A DNA stretch of 64,000 bases from Trichomonas vaginalis G3 (lineage: Eukaryota; Parabasalia; Trichomonadida; Trichomonadidae): the NCBI RefSeq assembly GCF_026262505.1, contig NC_067204.1, positions 14,030,522 to 14,094,521 on the forward strand. The letters run 5' to 3'. The position numbers and the translations under genes were made by a program. Positions 41,493 through 52,884 of the stretch are shown here, piece by piece; position 1 is the stretch's first letter, and every line of letters starts with the position of its first letter. The notes beneath the pieces are model-generated. The model made no database searches. It had not been told where the DNA came from and saw only the letters and a list, made by a program, of their open reading frames with translations.

Positions 41493-44400
41493 TTAGTTGG
41501 AAACTGGATCATCGTAGATCTTCTGGAAGAGTCTAGCGAATTCTCTAGCCCAAGCGCGAGCGACTGTTTCTGTAGAAAGAACTGATTCGAAAGCGTTCTT
41601 TCTCATTGTGTTGTAGAGATCTGGCTCATTGAAGAGAGCGATAGCGCGCTCGACGGCCATGATGAAGTCTCTGTGTCTGTGAGCCCAGAAGACGACACCG
41701 TTTCCTGTACGCTTCTCTCTGTCGAACTCGAAGACTGTATCAGCAAGACCACCTGTTCTGAAGGCAATGCAAGGTGTTCCTGAAGCGAAAGCCTCCTGTT
41801 GGACAATGCCTGATGGTTCGAACATTGATGGGACGAGGAAGTAATCAGCACCGTGGCAGCAAGCTAAGCCATCTGTGAAGAATGCAGATGGATCAGCCCA
41901 GAATGACTCTGGATATCTGTTCTTGAGATCCCACATTCTGCCGCAGACTGGTTGACCGTATGATCTGTCATCTGGAGCAGCCTGGCCACCGACGATGAAC
42001 TGCAATCTGCCGTTGAATTCGCGGTTGAGTTCCTCGAATGTGTCTGTGATTAAGTGGACACCCTTCTGTTCGACAATTCTGCCGACGAAGACAAACAAGC
42101 ACTTTGATGGATCTGAGCTTCCGAAGTACTTCTTCTGGATGAATGCCTTTGCCTCTGTGTGGTTCATCTTGAGGTTCTCAAGAGCTTTGAGTCTCTCCTG
42201 GAATCTGATACCGTTGGAGAAGGCGAATGGCTTCGGGAACTGGCGTAAGAAGTAGTTGTATGGAGATCCTTCGAGCAACTCCTCGCGGTACTTCTTGGAA
42301 ACTGTTGCCCACTGGTCTGTGCAGTGTAATGCGGAGAGTGATGGATCGAATGAGTGGTCGAAGTTATCGACGATGAGCTCATCTGGCAAGTTGTGGAGGT
42401 AGTGGAGGGCGCCAGTGTTCTGGTCTGATGGCCAGATCTTGCCGGCGTAACCGATACCCAAGTTGTGGAAGATGTGGAGGAACTGTGTGCCTTCGAAGAC
42501 GGAGCCGAATGTCTGTCTAGCGTAGGCAGCGACTAAACCTGTTGGCCAGTCGTTTGTGATGACTAATGATGGGATGATTCTCTCCTGGCAGAGCAATTCG
42601 AGAGCACCCTTAGCCATCATGATGAGGTACTGGAGCTTGTATGATGTGGAGCCTGTTGGATATGGTGTTGAGAAGAATGTGTAGTTGTGGAGGAACCATA
42701 ACTTGACACCATCAACGACACCGTAGTGGACACCGACTTCGAATTTATCTGGTGCGTAGACATCGATTGTTCTCTGGAACTTGATATCCCACTTTGTGAG
42801 GTAGTTTGTCTCACCCTTTGGACCGATGTTGTAGTATGGAGAAATGACGGAGACATCGACACCGATTGAGACCAATTCCTTGGCGAGTTCCCAAACCATT
42901 GTTGAGATACCACCGACACGAGAGAATGGGCCGAGTTCTGGTGTGACGAAGAAGATTGGGCCGAGGTTGTTGGAATCGAGAACCTTCTGTGCGAACTGTG
43001 ATGGTGTGACCATCTTGGAGGCCTGAGCACATTTGAGTGCGCGCATGGCGATCTTCTCACGCTTCTGGATGACTTCGTCTTCCTTCTCAGAGAGCTTGAT
43101 GAGGTCTCTGTTGGAGCGGATGTGGCGTGTTGCGAAGAAGAGAGCGTTTCTGAAGATGATTTCTTGTTGTGCGTTTCTGAGTGGAAGCATTGCGATGATC
43201 TTTTCGAGAGCTTCTGGGTCCTTGTTCTCATCATCGAACATGTCGAGGATCTTGATCATGAGCTCGTTGTTGGCGAGGACGGAGATGGAGTTGACGTTGA
43301 GAGCCAATTCGAGACGTGTGTAAACGTGTTCCCTGAGTGTTCTCTGGACTGTTGGTTCGATTGGTGGTGATTTCAGGCGGATTTCGTAGAGGTTTGTAGC
43401 GTATGGGAAGATATCGAAGAAGAGCTGTGATCCCTCAGAAGCAGCTTCGTTGTAAGCATAGTACTGTGGCTTGTCTGAGTTGGATGAGCCCTGTTGTGTG
43501 AAGAGAAGAAGTGGAACAATTTCGATGATTGATTCGTGTGAGATGTTCTTGAAGATTGGTAAGTTGGAGATGGATAACTCGAAGATGAGTGGATGTGGGT
43601 AGAATGAGGATGTGATGAGTGCGCATCTGTTGTTCTCTGGGCAGATTCTGATTGTGGCAGAGACTGCGTTGTTGACTTCGTGGTTGTATGTAGCTGGTAA
43701 GACTTGGACATCGCCGTTGAAGATCCAGTCAGCTCTGGAGCGAGACTGAGCGCGCTGCTTGAGGCAAGCGTTGAACTTTGTGGCGGATGGGTTGACACGA
43801 TAGACCTTTGGCTTTGATGTCATGTCGTAAGCTGTTGGTAAGACAGTGAGCTGGTTGAGGCAGTTGCCTGTGATTGGAACATCTGTGTGGAAGAAGAGGA
43901 AGTCGATTGCGAGCTGGTATCTCTCGATTGGAAGTGGGGCGATGCCTGTTGTCATTGATGAGAATGGTGTGACAACAAGGTAGCCTTCTGGGAGTCTCTC
44001 CTGGCGTTCCTCGTAGAACTTCTTGAGGTTGGAGGAAGCAGCGATGTAGTGGAAGTCCTCTGTGTGTGAAGCGTTGTTGATCTCGTTGATGATGAGATCA
44101 GCGAATTCGCTGCACTGTGGGATGACACCGGACTCGAGGCAGAATGCTTCCTGCTGTGGCTGGCATTGCATCCAAACGAATGTGTCTGGATGTTCAGCCC
44201 AGATCATGGACATGATCTTCATGAGGAATGGAGAGCGCTTGGCCTTGCGTGTGATTAAGCCGCAGTTCTCGGACTTGATGTCGACGACAGTGCCTTGTAA
44301 GATGTTGAATCTGTTGTAGTGTGGCTCGTCATCTGGATCGATCTTTGTGAGTTCCTGAAGATCTCTGCCGTAGACTTGATCCCAATGGGAAACATCGCCG

Positions 44401-46211
44401 AGGAAGAAGCCGGAAACTCCGGGGATTTCGGCGAGTGTTGAGATCTCCTTAGCGAAGAGTTCCCATAACTTGGTGGAACGAACGTTGAGGAGTGTAACTT
44501 CTGTCTTCGGGCAGACAACTGTGACTAATCTGCCGAACTCGTCGATGTGGACTGTGTTGTACATTGAGTACTTACGAGATGACATGAGAACAGAGACGAG
44601 TGGTTCGAAGTCGAGAAGGACACGGAGCTTCAAGTTCCTTGCGTGCTCAGCGAACTGCTTGAAGAGTTCGATGCCACCGCACTCCTTGGAGATGACAGAG
44701 TGATCTGTAACGTGTGTAAGGAGATATGGCTTTGTTGTGGCAATAGCACCTGGAACGTGGACAGCTGTGACACCATTGTCGGCGAGGTCTTCGAGCTGTG
44801 CTTCGAGGGCGTCGAATCTGATTGGGCCGTTGTGGTCGAAGGCTGGGAGCTCGTGGATGACTTCCTGGCGAGCTGTTGATGGGAGAACGACGTATCTGAC
44901 AACTTGGACGTTCTTGTCAACTTCGTATTCGCCGGATGGAAGGATGCGAGCGTAAGCAACATCGAAGAAGCCTGTTGTGTTTGGTGTGTACTTGCCTGTC
45001 TGGCGGAGGAAGAACTGCTTGCCGTTCTTTGTTGGAGCAGTAATGAGAAGCTTGCTGTCGCCCTGCTGTGGGAAGAAGATTGGTGTCTTGTATGTGACAA
45101 CCTTTGTGACGGATGGATCCCAGTTATGGTAGTTGAGGAAGTTTGTGTAGAGAGCAGCGGCACGGCGAGCTGAGCTTGGTGTCTCGTGATAGCAGAGTGG
45201 TGCAATGATTGACTCAATGAAGTTGCGTGCGTGTGGTGTGCAGACTAATGGGTCAACGTTCTGGAATGCATCGAAGATAGCGTTGATCTTGTCCTTGGCG
45301 ACGAATTCGTAGATCTGGGCTTCGTCAATGTTCATTGATGCATTGAGTGTCTGGTAGAAGTTATCGAAAGCAGATGTTGAATCGTTCTGTGTAGCTGGCT
45401 TGATATCAGCATCTTCGATTTCCTTGGCGTAGTTGTTGACGAGTGTGTAAGCGAAGGCAACATCGAGAAGGCCGCGTGCAAGAATGGCAGCAATGATAGC
45501 ACGGAAGACTGGTGACTGCATTCCGCACTGGATCTGGATGGAGAACATGTGCTGTGGATCGTAGTCAGCTGGGAGGTTCTCTGGCTGTGCTTGAGCGGCT
45601 TCATCACGTTCGAGCTTTGGAACTTCTGTGAGTGTAAGAGAGCCGATGTTGCTTGGTGCAGCGATGGCTGATCTCTGAGCGAATGAGCCAACTGGGCCAA
45701 GTTGCTGACGGCGGGCAAGAGATCCAATACCAATGGATGTGCCGGCGCGTGATCCAATGAGAGACTGTGGTGTCTGCATTGGCTGCTGTAATTCGCTGCT
45801 GTCTGAGCGTGAAAATCCTTTCTTGCGGTTGGCGGAGATTGAATCCCATCCTTGAGCGATGAGGAATGAAATGTGTGCTTGTAAAATGAATGCCTTCCAG
45901 TTGATGTTGTAAACGTGTCCATCATCTGGAACGAGTGAGAGGAATCCGCCTGTCGGCTCGTACATTACAGGTGACTCCTGGAAAAAGAAAGATTCGGATT
46001 TAACAATTGAATCGAGAATAGCTTGTACTCTTGGTACTGAGCCTTGGCTGCGTTCGAAGTTGTAAAGAGCTTCTAAAAGACTATAGCAGATTGGGATAGA
46101 CAATGGGATTTGCTCCAATTGCTCCTCTGGAAGTGGTTGAACACTCATAGCCTGAGCTTCATCCAATTGGGTGAAGAGCTCGGGCTTGGTGGAGTGAATA
46201 TCACTTGACAT
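41493..46211 (-). CDS. Giant glycogen/starch synthase: amylase-like region plus GT5 synthase
   Basis: 1572 residues. An N-terminal helical region (1-380) of unknown type is followed by a region of about 390-870 that resembles a GH13 amylase barrel in order (FDALEAQLEDLADNGVTAVH, LKLRVLLDFEPL, GVSGFFLGDVSHW), but the catalytic acid pattern is not intact. A linker follows, then a complete GT5 synthase (about 1070-1572): FFVTPELGPFSRVGGIS (usual KxGGL is RVGGI), FVGRIVEQKGVHLI, and VPSMFEPSGIVQQEAFASGT with TGGLADTV. GT5 enzymes extend alpha-1,4-glucan from ADP- or UDP-glucose, so this is the likely glycogen synthase. An amylase-like part before a GT5 domain recalls fungal alpha-glucan synthases, though membrane segments are absent here. 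The ATG lies 4 bases from a TCATT initiator. High GC suggests strong expression. Confidence 0.9.
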   Translation of the reverse strand: MSSDIHSTKPELFTQLDEAQAMSVQPLPEEQLEQIPLSIPICYSLLEALYNFERSQGSVPRVQAILDSIVKSESFFFQESPVMYEPTGGFLSLVPDDGHVYNINWKAFILQAHISFLIAQGWDSISANRKKGFSRSDSSELQQPMQTPQSLIGSRAGTSIGIGSLARRQQLGPVGSFAQRSAIAAPSNIGSLTLTEVPKLERDEAAQAQPENLPADYDPQHMFSIQIQCGMQSPVFRAIIAAILARGLLDVAFAYTLVNNYAKEIEDADIKPATQNDSTSAFDNFYQTLNASMNIDEAQIYEFVAKDKINAIFDAFQNVDPLVCTPHARNFIESIIAPLCYHETPSSARRAAALYTNFLNYHNWDPSVTKVVTYKTPIFFPQQGDSKLLITAPTKNGKQFFLRQTGKYTPNTTGFFDVAYARILPSGEYEVDKNVQVVRYVVLPSTARQEVIHELPAFDHNGPIRFDALEAQLEDLADNGVTAVHVPGAIATTKPYLLTHVTDHSVISKECGGIELFKQFAEHARNLKLRVLLDFEPLVSVLMSSRKYSMYNTVHIDEFGRLVTVVCPKTEVTLLNVRSTKLWELFAKEISTLAEIPGVSGFFLGDVSHWDQVYGRDLQELTKIDPDDEPHYNRFNILQGTVVDIKSENCGLITRKAKRSPFLMKIMSMIWAEHPDTFVWMQCQPQQEAFCLESGVIPQCSEFADLIINEINNASHTEDFHYIAASSNLKKFYEERQERLPEGYLVVTPFSSMTTGIAPLPIERYQLAIDFLFFHTDVPITGNCLNQLTVLPTAYDMTSKPKVYRVNPSATKFNACLKQRAQSRSRADWIFNGDVQVLPATYNHEVNNAVSATIRICPENNRCALITSSFYPHPLIFELSISNLPIFKNISHESIIEIVPLLLFTQQGSSNSDKPQYYAYNEAASEGSQLFFDIFPYATNLYEIRLKSPPIEPTVQRTLREHVYTRLELALNVNSISVLANNELMIKILDMFDDENKDPEALEKIIAMLPLRNAQQEIIFRNALFFATRHIRSNRDLIKLSEKEDEVIQKREKIAMRALKCAQASKMVTPSQFAQKVLDSNNLGPIFFVTPELGPFSRVGGISTMVWELAKELVSIGVDVSVISPYYNIGPKGETNYLTKWDIKFQRTIDVYAPDKFEVGVHYGVVDGVKLWFLHNYTFFSTPYPTGSTSYKLQYLIMMAKGALELLCQERIIPSLVITNDWPTGLVAAYARQTFGSVFEGTQFLHIFHNLGIGYAGKIWPSDQNTGALHYLHNLPDELIVDNFDHSFDPSLSALHCTDQWATVSKKYREELLEGSPYNYFLRQFPKPFAFSNGIRFQERLKALENLKMNHTEAKAFIQKKYFGSSDPSKCLFVFVGRIVEQKGVHLITDTFEELNREFNGRLQFIVGGQAAPDDRSYGQPVCGRMWDLKNRYPESFWADPSAFFTDGLACCHGADYFLVPSMFEPSGIVQQEAFASGTPCIAFRTGGLADTVFEFDREKRTGNGVVFWAHRHRDFIMAVERAIALFNEPDLYNTMRKNAFESVLSTETVARAWAREFARLFQKIYDDPVSN

Positions 46212-46212
46212 A

Positions 46213-46217
46213 AATGA
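46213..46217 (-). promoter_or_regulatory. Initiator-like TCATT at the glycogen synthase start
   Basis: TCATT directly upstream of the ATG would give a leader of about 4 nt. Very short leaders are known in trichomonads. Confidence 0.45.
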
Positions 46218-48829
46218 TCTAAATTGAATACTTTAGAATTTAAGTACAGGTTGAATGTATATATGGGTGAGATGAAGTCACTTTTATTTTGATTAGCCGA
46301 TATCTATGTATGATATATAGTAATATTTCGAAAAAACATTTATGTGAACACCTATCATTCAATTTGTGAAAAATAGATGGCCAGCCGCGCCTCAATTTTT
46401 GAGAATTTTTTCTGAGTGTGTCATTCAAATATATTCAGAATTTTTCTATGGGTTTTCAAAGTCTGTGAAGAGAACCCGATGAAACAACATATAATTGAAT
46501 TTCTGAAGCATATATGGTCGAAGCCTGACTATGGTACTGCAACCCTCGATAGTATTGGCGATCCTAATTAGGTTTCACATATCTGAAATACATGTTATAG
46601 AATGGTTAATCATTAATTTCAAAAAAATACAAAAATCCTTTACCTATAATGAAGAAAAACACTATTTAGATTAATTGTAATCGAATCAACTGATTATTTT
46701 TCCAGGATTTTTCGAAATGAAATATTTGGATGATATGAAATTTCCAAAAATGAAAAAAAGCAGGTAGGTAATGGATAAAATTGCCATTTATTTCTGGTTG
46801 TTCCATTTTTCCTAAGATATAATGGTTAACTATATGGATTTGCGCCAATCAATAAAAAATATTAAAGCTTTTCAAAAGAAAAGCGGTAGGTGGAAAACAT
46901 TTCGATTTATAACACAGGTCTCCTACATGTGCTTGAAAAACTCCCAGAAAAAATAAATATGCCTCTCTAAATTTTATCAATAAGGGAGTAGGAATAGTTG
47001 ATTTTACGACATTTAAATACTATAACAAATTGTAATAAATACCTACTATTTGTTTTACCTAAAATTTTGAGCTAATTTGATTGGTCGAAAAAAATACCGG
47101 TATGGAAGAATCGAATATCACCATAACTTAAATTAAACTAATACATGGATGAAGGAAATCATATACTATTATTTATGAGTTCATTTATTCATATTAAATT
47201 TCGATGATCTTATCAATTGAGTAATAAAAGAATGATAAATCAATGAAAATTTATATAGAGCCTACAGTAAAGGTCATTTGGTAGCTTATGTGAAAACCAT
47301 TCTATATGCGATAAATATGGAATTAAAATTTTGGAGTTCAATAATTCAAAGTAATGAGCTTCTATTTAAATCTCATTGCACGTCCGAAAGTATCATTAAT
47401 TTTTTAAAATTTATCGTATTTCAAAATCTTTACAATATCCAAATTCAAAAAATATTGAATTGACCATGTGTAATATGATCAAGTTACTATACTTCTCATA
47501 ATTAGTCTAATTAATATAACAAATTCATTGACCAAAATCAATGTTTTTAAAAATTGACATATTGTCTGTTTAGTAATAGTATATATGAGAATTCATGTGC
47601 GTAGTTATTATAATGATAAATAGCATGTTTCCATTTAACTTCTTTACCCCAAACATTTCATAAAATTGTAAATCAAGAAAATCAGATGAAATTGCTTAAC
47701 CCTCTCGCTATACATCAGAAGGCAAATGTATCTTAAATGTGATTTTATAAATTCGGAATTTCGATATTCCAATATATGTAAAAAGCTTGCAATAAGAAGC
47801 ATCTTTATAGAGTTTATTTGATAAAATCTTCGAAATATCTAGATTGAAATATTTGGTATTTCGAATGAGCCTTTTAAAACCAATAATGTTGTGAAAGTAT
47901 TTTTTTGTTTGAATTAGATTAGAACTTCGTTCGTTTAGGAGCTTATTTTGGGCAGGAGAAGACTACTCGAGAGTTTCAGATTCCAAAAAAATTCAAAATC
48001 TCGAAAATATCCAGAAAATGCCAGGAAATAAATGACATAAAATCAAATTTGAAATTTTTTTGGAAAAATTCTCTGACATTGGAACTGTAATAGGAATAAT
48101 AAGCTAAAAATAAAATTTTAGATCAAAATGAATAGACAATATTATATTATTTTATATTTTTATCTATATTACTATCTTAAATTCTTTCTTTTCTATCGAT
48201 GAGTTAGAAATATATTTTCAAAAAAATTGATTTTTCAAATTATATAGTAGATCAACATTATGTACCAAATGCTTCACTTGTTCATCATCTGGGTTTAATG
48301 ATTCGGATAAATTACTGTATGAATTTTTATAAAGTGGCTGAATGTCTCAATTCTTAAGCAAAATCAAAAATAAAAACAAGTATATAATGAATTTATCAGT
48401 TCTACAAGAGGATAAAACTCGGGTATTGTCAATTTCTTTTATTTTATTGAATTTTTCTTGAGTTTAAAAGTAGTTATCCTATTGATTGAACTTAGTCAAG
48501 AACTGAAAAGCTTTTAAGCATTGTATTTCTTCAATATGGGGATAATTCTTGGAATCTTATTTTATATCTTGAGTTTTATCCAATTTGTCAACCTGAAACA
48601 ATCAATATTCTAAGTAGCTAAGCTAGTTTTAATATGAAATCACATACTCTTTAATCTACTGTTCGATATCGGAAATAATTTGAAGAAAAACTAAACTCAA
48701 AAATACAAGTTTCATAACTTTTTTATTTTTAAAATTAATGAAATTCGTTATTTATTTAAAATTATTATTCCTTTTTAATAATGAAATTATGCCGCCTGAT
48801 AAATTGTTAATATTTTTTCTACTTTTTGT
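46218..48829. other. 2.6-kb gene-free stretch
   Basis: AT-rich, no supported gene. A GC-richer island at about 46460-46570 contains CGATGAAAC and CTGA words and a small hairpin (GTACTGCAACCCTCGATAGTA). It could be a non-coding RNA or a gene relic; nothing decides. Confidence 0.45.
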
Positions 48830-51800
48830 TTAAGCATTTAATGGTTCATCAGGGGAAGCCTGTGGATTGGCCATATCGTTTGTTCTGGCAGCACCTGGGT
48901 TTTGATCATCTGGGTGTTCGTATTCGTCCTTCTTTTCTTCGTCGCCAGCTTCCTCGAGTGCGTCTTCTTCTTCAACGTTGAAGTCTGGGTGCTTTTCGTT
49001 CTTCTTGCACCAAATGACGAGGAAGACGAGGCCGATATCGATACCGATGAAGAGGATGATGAAGATTACGATGAGTGCGATAGCCCATCCTGGGAGACCT
49101 CCATCCTTAATTTCTTCAGCATCTGCCTTCTTGCTGTTGTATTCAACGAATGAATCAGATGAAGTAGATGAGATTGTTGAGGTAACTTCGTCACCTGTAT
49201 TTCCAGGGAGTGTGTAGCTGATGTTTTTGAACTTGGTAAGGTTACTGAATGTGTAGGCGAGTGGGAGTCCAGAGACTGACAAGGCCGCGGCACCTGTGAT
49301 AGTCTTTGGATTGGCAGCACCTGCTTCATCAAGTGTTACAACGGCGTATGACTTTCTTGAGAAACCAATGTAGACATCAATTTCGCCTTTAGCATCAGCT
49401 GGCTTTTCAAGTTTGCCTTCCTTGCCAGAGAAGAAGTAGACACTTCTGCCTGCGACCCCAGATGATGGGAAGACGTAAACGGCGATTGCCTTCTCTGATT
49501 TCAGTCTGATTTGGCTTGAAGCAGAGAAGTGGACACCGTAAATCTTCTTTTCGAAGATATCGTAACCGAGAAGCTTCTCAGAGTTTTCCTTAGAGTAAAC
49601 TAAGATGCATGAAGCCTTCGCATCCTTGTCGTCTGGAACAAAGAAGACATCAGATGCGGCGTTGACAGTGAATGTTGTTTCTTTCTTTGGAAGGAGGTAG
49701 TAGGCACCACTTGAAAGTTGGGATGGGAAGTTTTTATCAATAGCTGTCCAATCACCTGAATGTTTGGTGAGGATGTCAGTGTAACCATCAGCGAGTGGGC
49801 CGTTGGTCTTAGAAGCACCATCTGGAATAGCTTCAGCAGCAACACAGTTAAGCTGGGAAGCAGTGGCACCTTCTGCAAATGTGAGAACACCATAGATTGG
49901 GTATGTGTATGATGTTGTTGTTGTGATTGTACCAGAGCCAGCTAAAAAACCATTACCTTGGTAATAATTTAACAATACTTTATCACCAGGGACGAAGGAG
50001 TAATAGAATCCTTTTGTGGATGCCAAGATGAAAATGTATTTTTGAGTAAGATCTTTTGGTGGTTGGATCATGTAGTGAGCTTTGTCCATGTTGATAACAG
50101 TTGAAACAGATGTTGTTGTTGGAATCATAAGGAATGCAACATCTAATGTTCCTGTTCCTGTGATTGCCATCCTAGATGAGTTAATGTATGTTGTCTTGAG
50201 ATCTGTACCGTTAGCTTTGAAGCCTGATGGATTTGTGAAGATTGCAACACCTGTATTGCCCTCAGTACTTGGAGGGGTGATGACAGTAACACCGCTAGAT
50301 GTAACATTAATTTGTTTTTTACCAGCGATTAATGGGTAGATTGAATCAGAAACTGCTATTTGACCTTTCTGTTCTACTGTATCTGAGCCGGTGTAAGTTG
50401 ATGAAATAAAGCCAGCGTATTTTCCAGCAGGGACCTGAATTTCGCTGTAAAATTGTGCAGTTGTTTGAATATATCCTGAAGTTGTGCCACTTGAAATAAC
50501 AATGTTTGTTGCTTCTGCAAAGAACTTAACGCTTGTATCATTAGTGCTGTAGTAAATGATGGAGAATGATTTGTTTTGTGGGCTCACCATTTTATAGGAA
50601 GTAATATTTCCTGAAAGGATAAGGGAATTAGTGTAGAGGGAGCTGGAAATGAAAATTTTAGTACTGTCTTCAGATGAAGTGTATACATTTGTTTCATATT
50701 GAATTCCAGCTGCAGTGGAATTCTTGTAAGTTAGAACATAACCTGGTGGGAATAGGCACTTTTTATCTTTGTTTAACAGGGCAGCTCCAGTAGTAGTACT
50801 TGCTGAAGTTACAATTTGGTATTCTGTTGAATCTACTGTGAATAGATTGCCGACTAGAGCAGTAGAATTAGGAGCAGTAGAATTAGGAGCAGTAGAATTA
50901 GGAGCAGTTTCTCCTGCATAATAATATGTTTCAACAATACCTTGTGTATATGCAGATACATTTCCTGAAGAATTTAATTTGAGTTCAAGAACATAGCAAA
51001 AGACATCAATTGATTGATATCCCGAAACTGTTGTAGGGTTTCCAATATTACTAATTCCAAAGTAAGCATTTACAGAAACTTCTGGAGATAACATAAATCC
51101 AGTCCTAAGCAATTGATCGGAGGCAATGATTGCTAACTTTGAACTGGATGTGGAAAGTTCGGATGTATTAATTTTAACAACTTGACTCTTTGCTAAGTAT
51201 AATACTGCATCAATTCCAGTCTTATTGTATATAAGGAAAACATGAGGCTTACCGGCTGCAGCTGAAACTAAATCCGTTGTATTGTATTTACTGGAAATAG
51301 TTGTATTCATTGATGAATAATTACGAAATGCGAAATAATGACCTGGGGCAACACAAACGAGGTTTCCGGTTGCTACTGAGGGTGCAGAAGAATTATGTGT
51401 AAAATTAGAAGTTGTCATACTGTAATTTCCAAGATGAAAAATTGGATCACAAAGAGTGCAGTTCATTGGTTTGGTATCATTGTTTACGAGAGCGAAATAA
51501 AGTAGACCACATGTATCAAGATATTTTCCAGATTCTGGATGGTTATCACCGAGTTTAACTTCAAATTCAGTTGATAAGAAAGTTTTGTTAGGATCTGTAA
51601 GAGAAAACCGAGCTTCGACTATTTGGGAAAAGAATCCAAACAAAATAGTGTTTACAGGAATATTTGCTCCACTGAGGTTGTAGTTATAGGTAATAATACT
51701 TTTTAGAGTTGAAGGGTAAGAGAAAACATAGCAAGGGACATCTCCTTTGGTACTATTTTTAGCCGTATAATTAGCTCCAGGTTTAAGATCAGCTTTAGCA

Positions 51801-51952
51801 AGTATTTCACTATCAGAAAGGTTAATGAAAACGGCGTATTTTACATTTTGGGTTGAAGGCACAACAAGTGCATCTCCATCTTGAAAATTGATTTTAGAAT
51901 ATCCCAATTTCAGTAATTGAGATGTTGCAAGGATTGAGAAAATCGCAAACAT
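48830..51952 (-). CDS. Large N-glycosylated single-pass surface protein
   Basis: 1040 residues from the ATG at 51950-51952. The N-terminus MFAIFSILATSQLLKLGYS looks like a signal peptide. The long ectodomain is Ser/Thr/Gly-rich with many N-x-S/T sites and a short tandem of NSTAP (encoded near 50865-50910). One membrane segment near the end (WAIALIVIFIILFIGIDIGL onward) follows a GGLPG turn. An acidic cytoplasmic tail of about 65 residues is rich in E, D and P. A signal peptide, glycosylated body, single TM and acidic tail is the typical layout of trichomonad surface proteins. No BspA leucine-rich repeats or protease motif are seen, so ligand and role are unknown. TGTCA touches the start codon. 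Confidence 0.82.
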   Translation of the reverse strand: MFAIFSILATSQLLKLGYSKINFQDGDALVVPSTQNVKYAVFINLSDSEILAKADLKPGANYTAKNSTKGDVPCYVFSYPSTLKSIITYNYNLSGANIPVNTILFGFFSQIVEARFSLTDPNKTFLSTEFEVKLGDNHPESGKYLDTCGLLYFALVNNDTKPMNCTLCDPIFHLGNYSMTTSNFTHNSSAPSVATGNLVCVAPGHYFAFRNYSSMNTTISSKYNTTDLVSAAAGKPHVFLIYNKTGIDAVLYLAKSQVVKINTSELSTSSSKLAIIASDQLLRTGFMLSPEVSVNAYFGISNIGNPTTVSGYQSIDVFCYVLELKLNSSGNVSAYTQGIVETYYYAGETAPNSTAPNSTAPNSTALVGNLFTVDSTEYQIVTSASTTTGAALLNKDKKCLFPPGYVLTYKNSTAAGIQYETNVYTSSEDSTKIFISSSLYTNSLILSGNITSYKMVSPQNKSFSIIYYSTNDTSVKFFAEATNIVISSGTTSGYIQTTAQFYSEIQVPAGKYAGFISSTYTGSDTVEQKGQIAVSDSIYPLIAGKKQINVTSSGVTVITPPSTEGNTGVAIFTNPSGFKANGTDLKTTYINSSRMAITGTGTLDVAFLMIPTTTSVSTVINMDKAHYMIQPPKDLTQKYIFILASTKGFYYSFVPGDKVLLNYYQGNGFLAGSGTITTTTSYTYPIYGVLTFAEGATASQLNCVAAEAIPDGASKTNGPLADGYTDILTKHSGDWTAIDKNFPSQLSSGAYYLLPKKETTFTVNAASDVFFVPDDKDAKASCILVYSKENSEKLLGYDIFEKKIYGVHFSASSQIRLKSEKAIAVYVFPSSGVAGRSVYFFSGKEGKLEKPADAKGEIDVYIGFSRKSYAVVTLDEAGAANPKTITGAAALSVSGLPLAYTFSNLTKFKNISYTLPGNTGDEVTSTISSTSSDSFVEYNSKKADAEEIKDGGLPGWAIALIVIFIILFIGIDIGLVFLVIWCKKNEKHPDFNVEEEDALEEAGDEEKKDEYEHPDDQNPGAARTNDMANPQASPDEPLNA

Positions 51953-52884
51953 TGACAATATTTACTTTTTGTTCCCAAAAAGTGATTAATTGAATTTTGA
52001 ATAGTTTACGTTTTATGCAAAATGAATTTCGAAGTCACAAAAATATAAACACATTCATTTTGAGTATTTATAAATTATCCGGTTCACAATTTTTCAATCT
52101 TCGAAATAATATTCGACACTTTTGTGGTTCGACTTGAGCACTATGATGCTCATATATAAATGGTCCATTATCATCGAAATTTGAAGTGATTCATTAAAGC
52201 GTTTATTTTTTTTATTACATGTAAAGATATTTTTCTATTGTATATTAGATCATGTTTTTAATAAATCAGCTTTTTAAATTGAATAGATCTGGTTAATATC
52301 GTTCCAAAGGAAAACGATAAAATATTTCGCATTCAATCATAAATTTATTAAATAGGCTCTTTTTATTGATAACGTGTGTCAAAAATATAAAATAATCAAA
52401 TTCCGTTTAATAATTTTTTTTTGGTTGAATGATCTTATTTATAGAGACTTTTTTGATGTACCAAACGGATATTCTCTCATTTTAAAACATGTTTAGAGAT
52501 ATTTCAACCACTTTATCTGTTAATTTAATTTGAGTTAATCAATTTAATTAAGATCTAACGTTATACATTTCTCTGGTAACCTCTACAAAACTTGTAAATT
52601 ATATCTTTCTATAGTATGGTTGAATAAAACAATTCTCAATTAAGTTGCGAAGTAGTTAATCCTCGGAAATGAAGTAGCTACAGTTCCCAAAGAATCAAAG
52701 GACCAAAAATCATTTTTGGATAATCATCTTCTTATACAATTTAAACTTGAATTTAATTTTTAGGCTAATTTTTGTTTCTTTCATATGTTATTAGTTTGTT
52801 TCCTCACACAAAATCAAATTATAAAAATGAAGGCAGTTTCTTTATATTTGGCGGGATTAGTGTCTCAAAAAGAATTTTTCAAAT
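51953..52884. other. Divergent intergenic region
   Basis: AT-rich. TGTCA (51953-51957, minus strand) adjoins the surface protein start. TTTTTCAAAT precedes the La gene ATG. Nothing else recognised. Confidence 0.5.

Noticed and set aside
42617-45925. Several open frames of 60-205 codons overlapping the glycogen synthase gene
   Set aside because: They are in other frames or strands of a GC-richer coding region, with Ser/His/Thr-rich translations typical of shadows.
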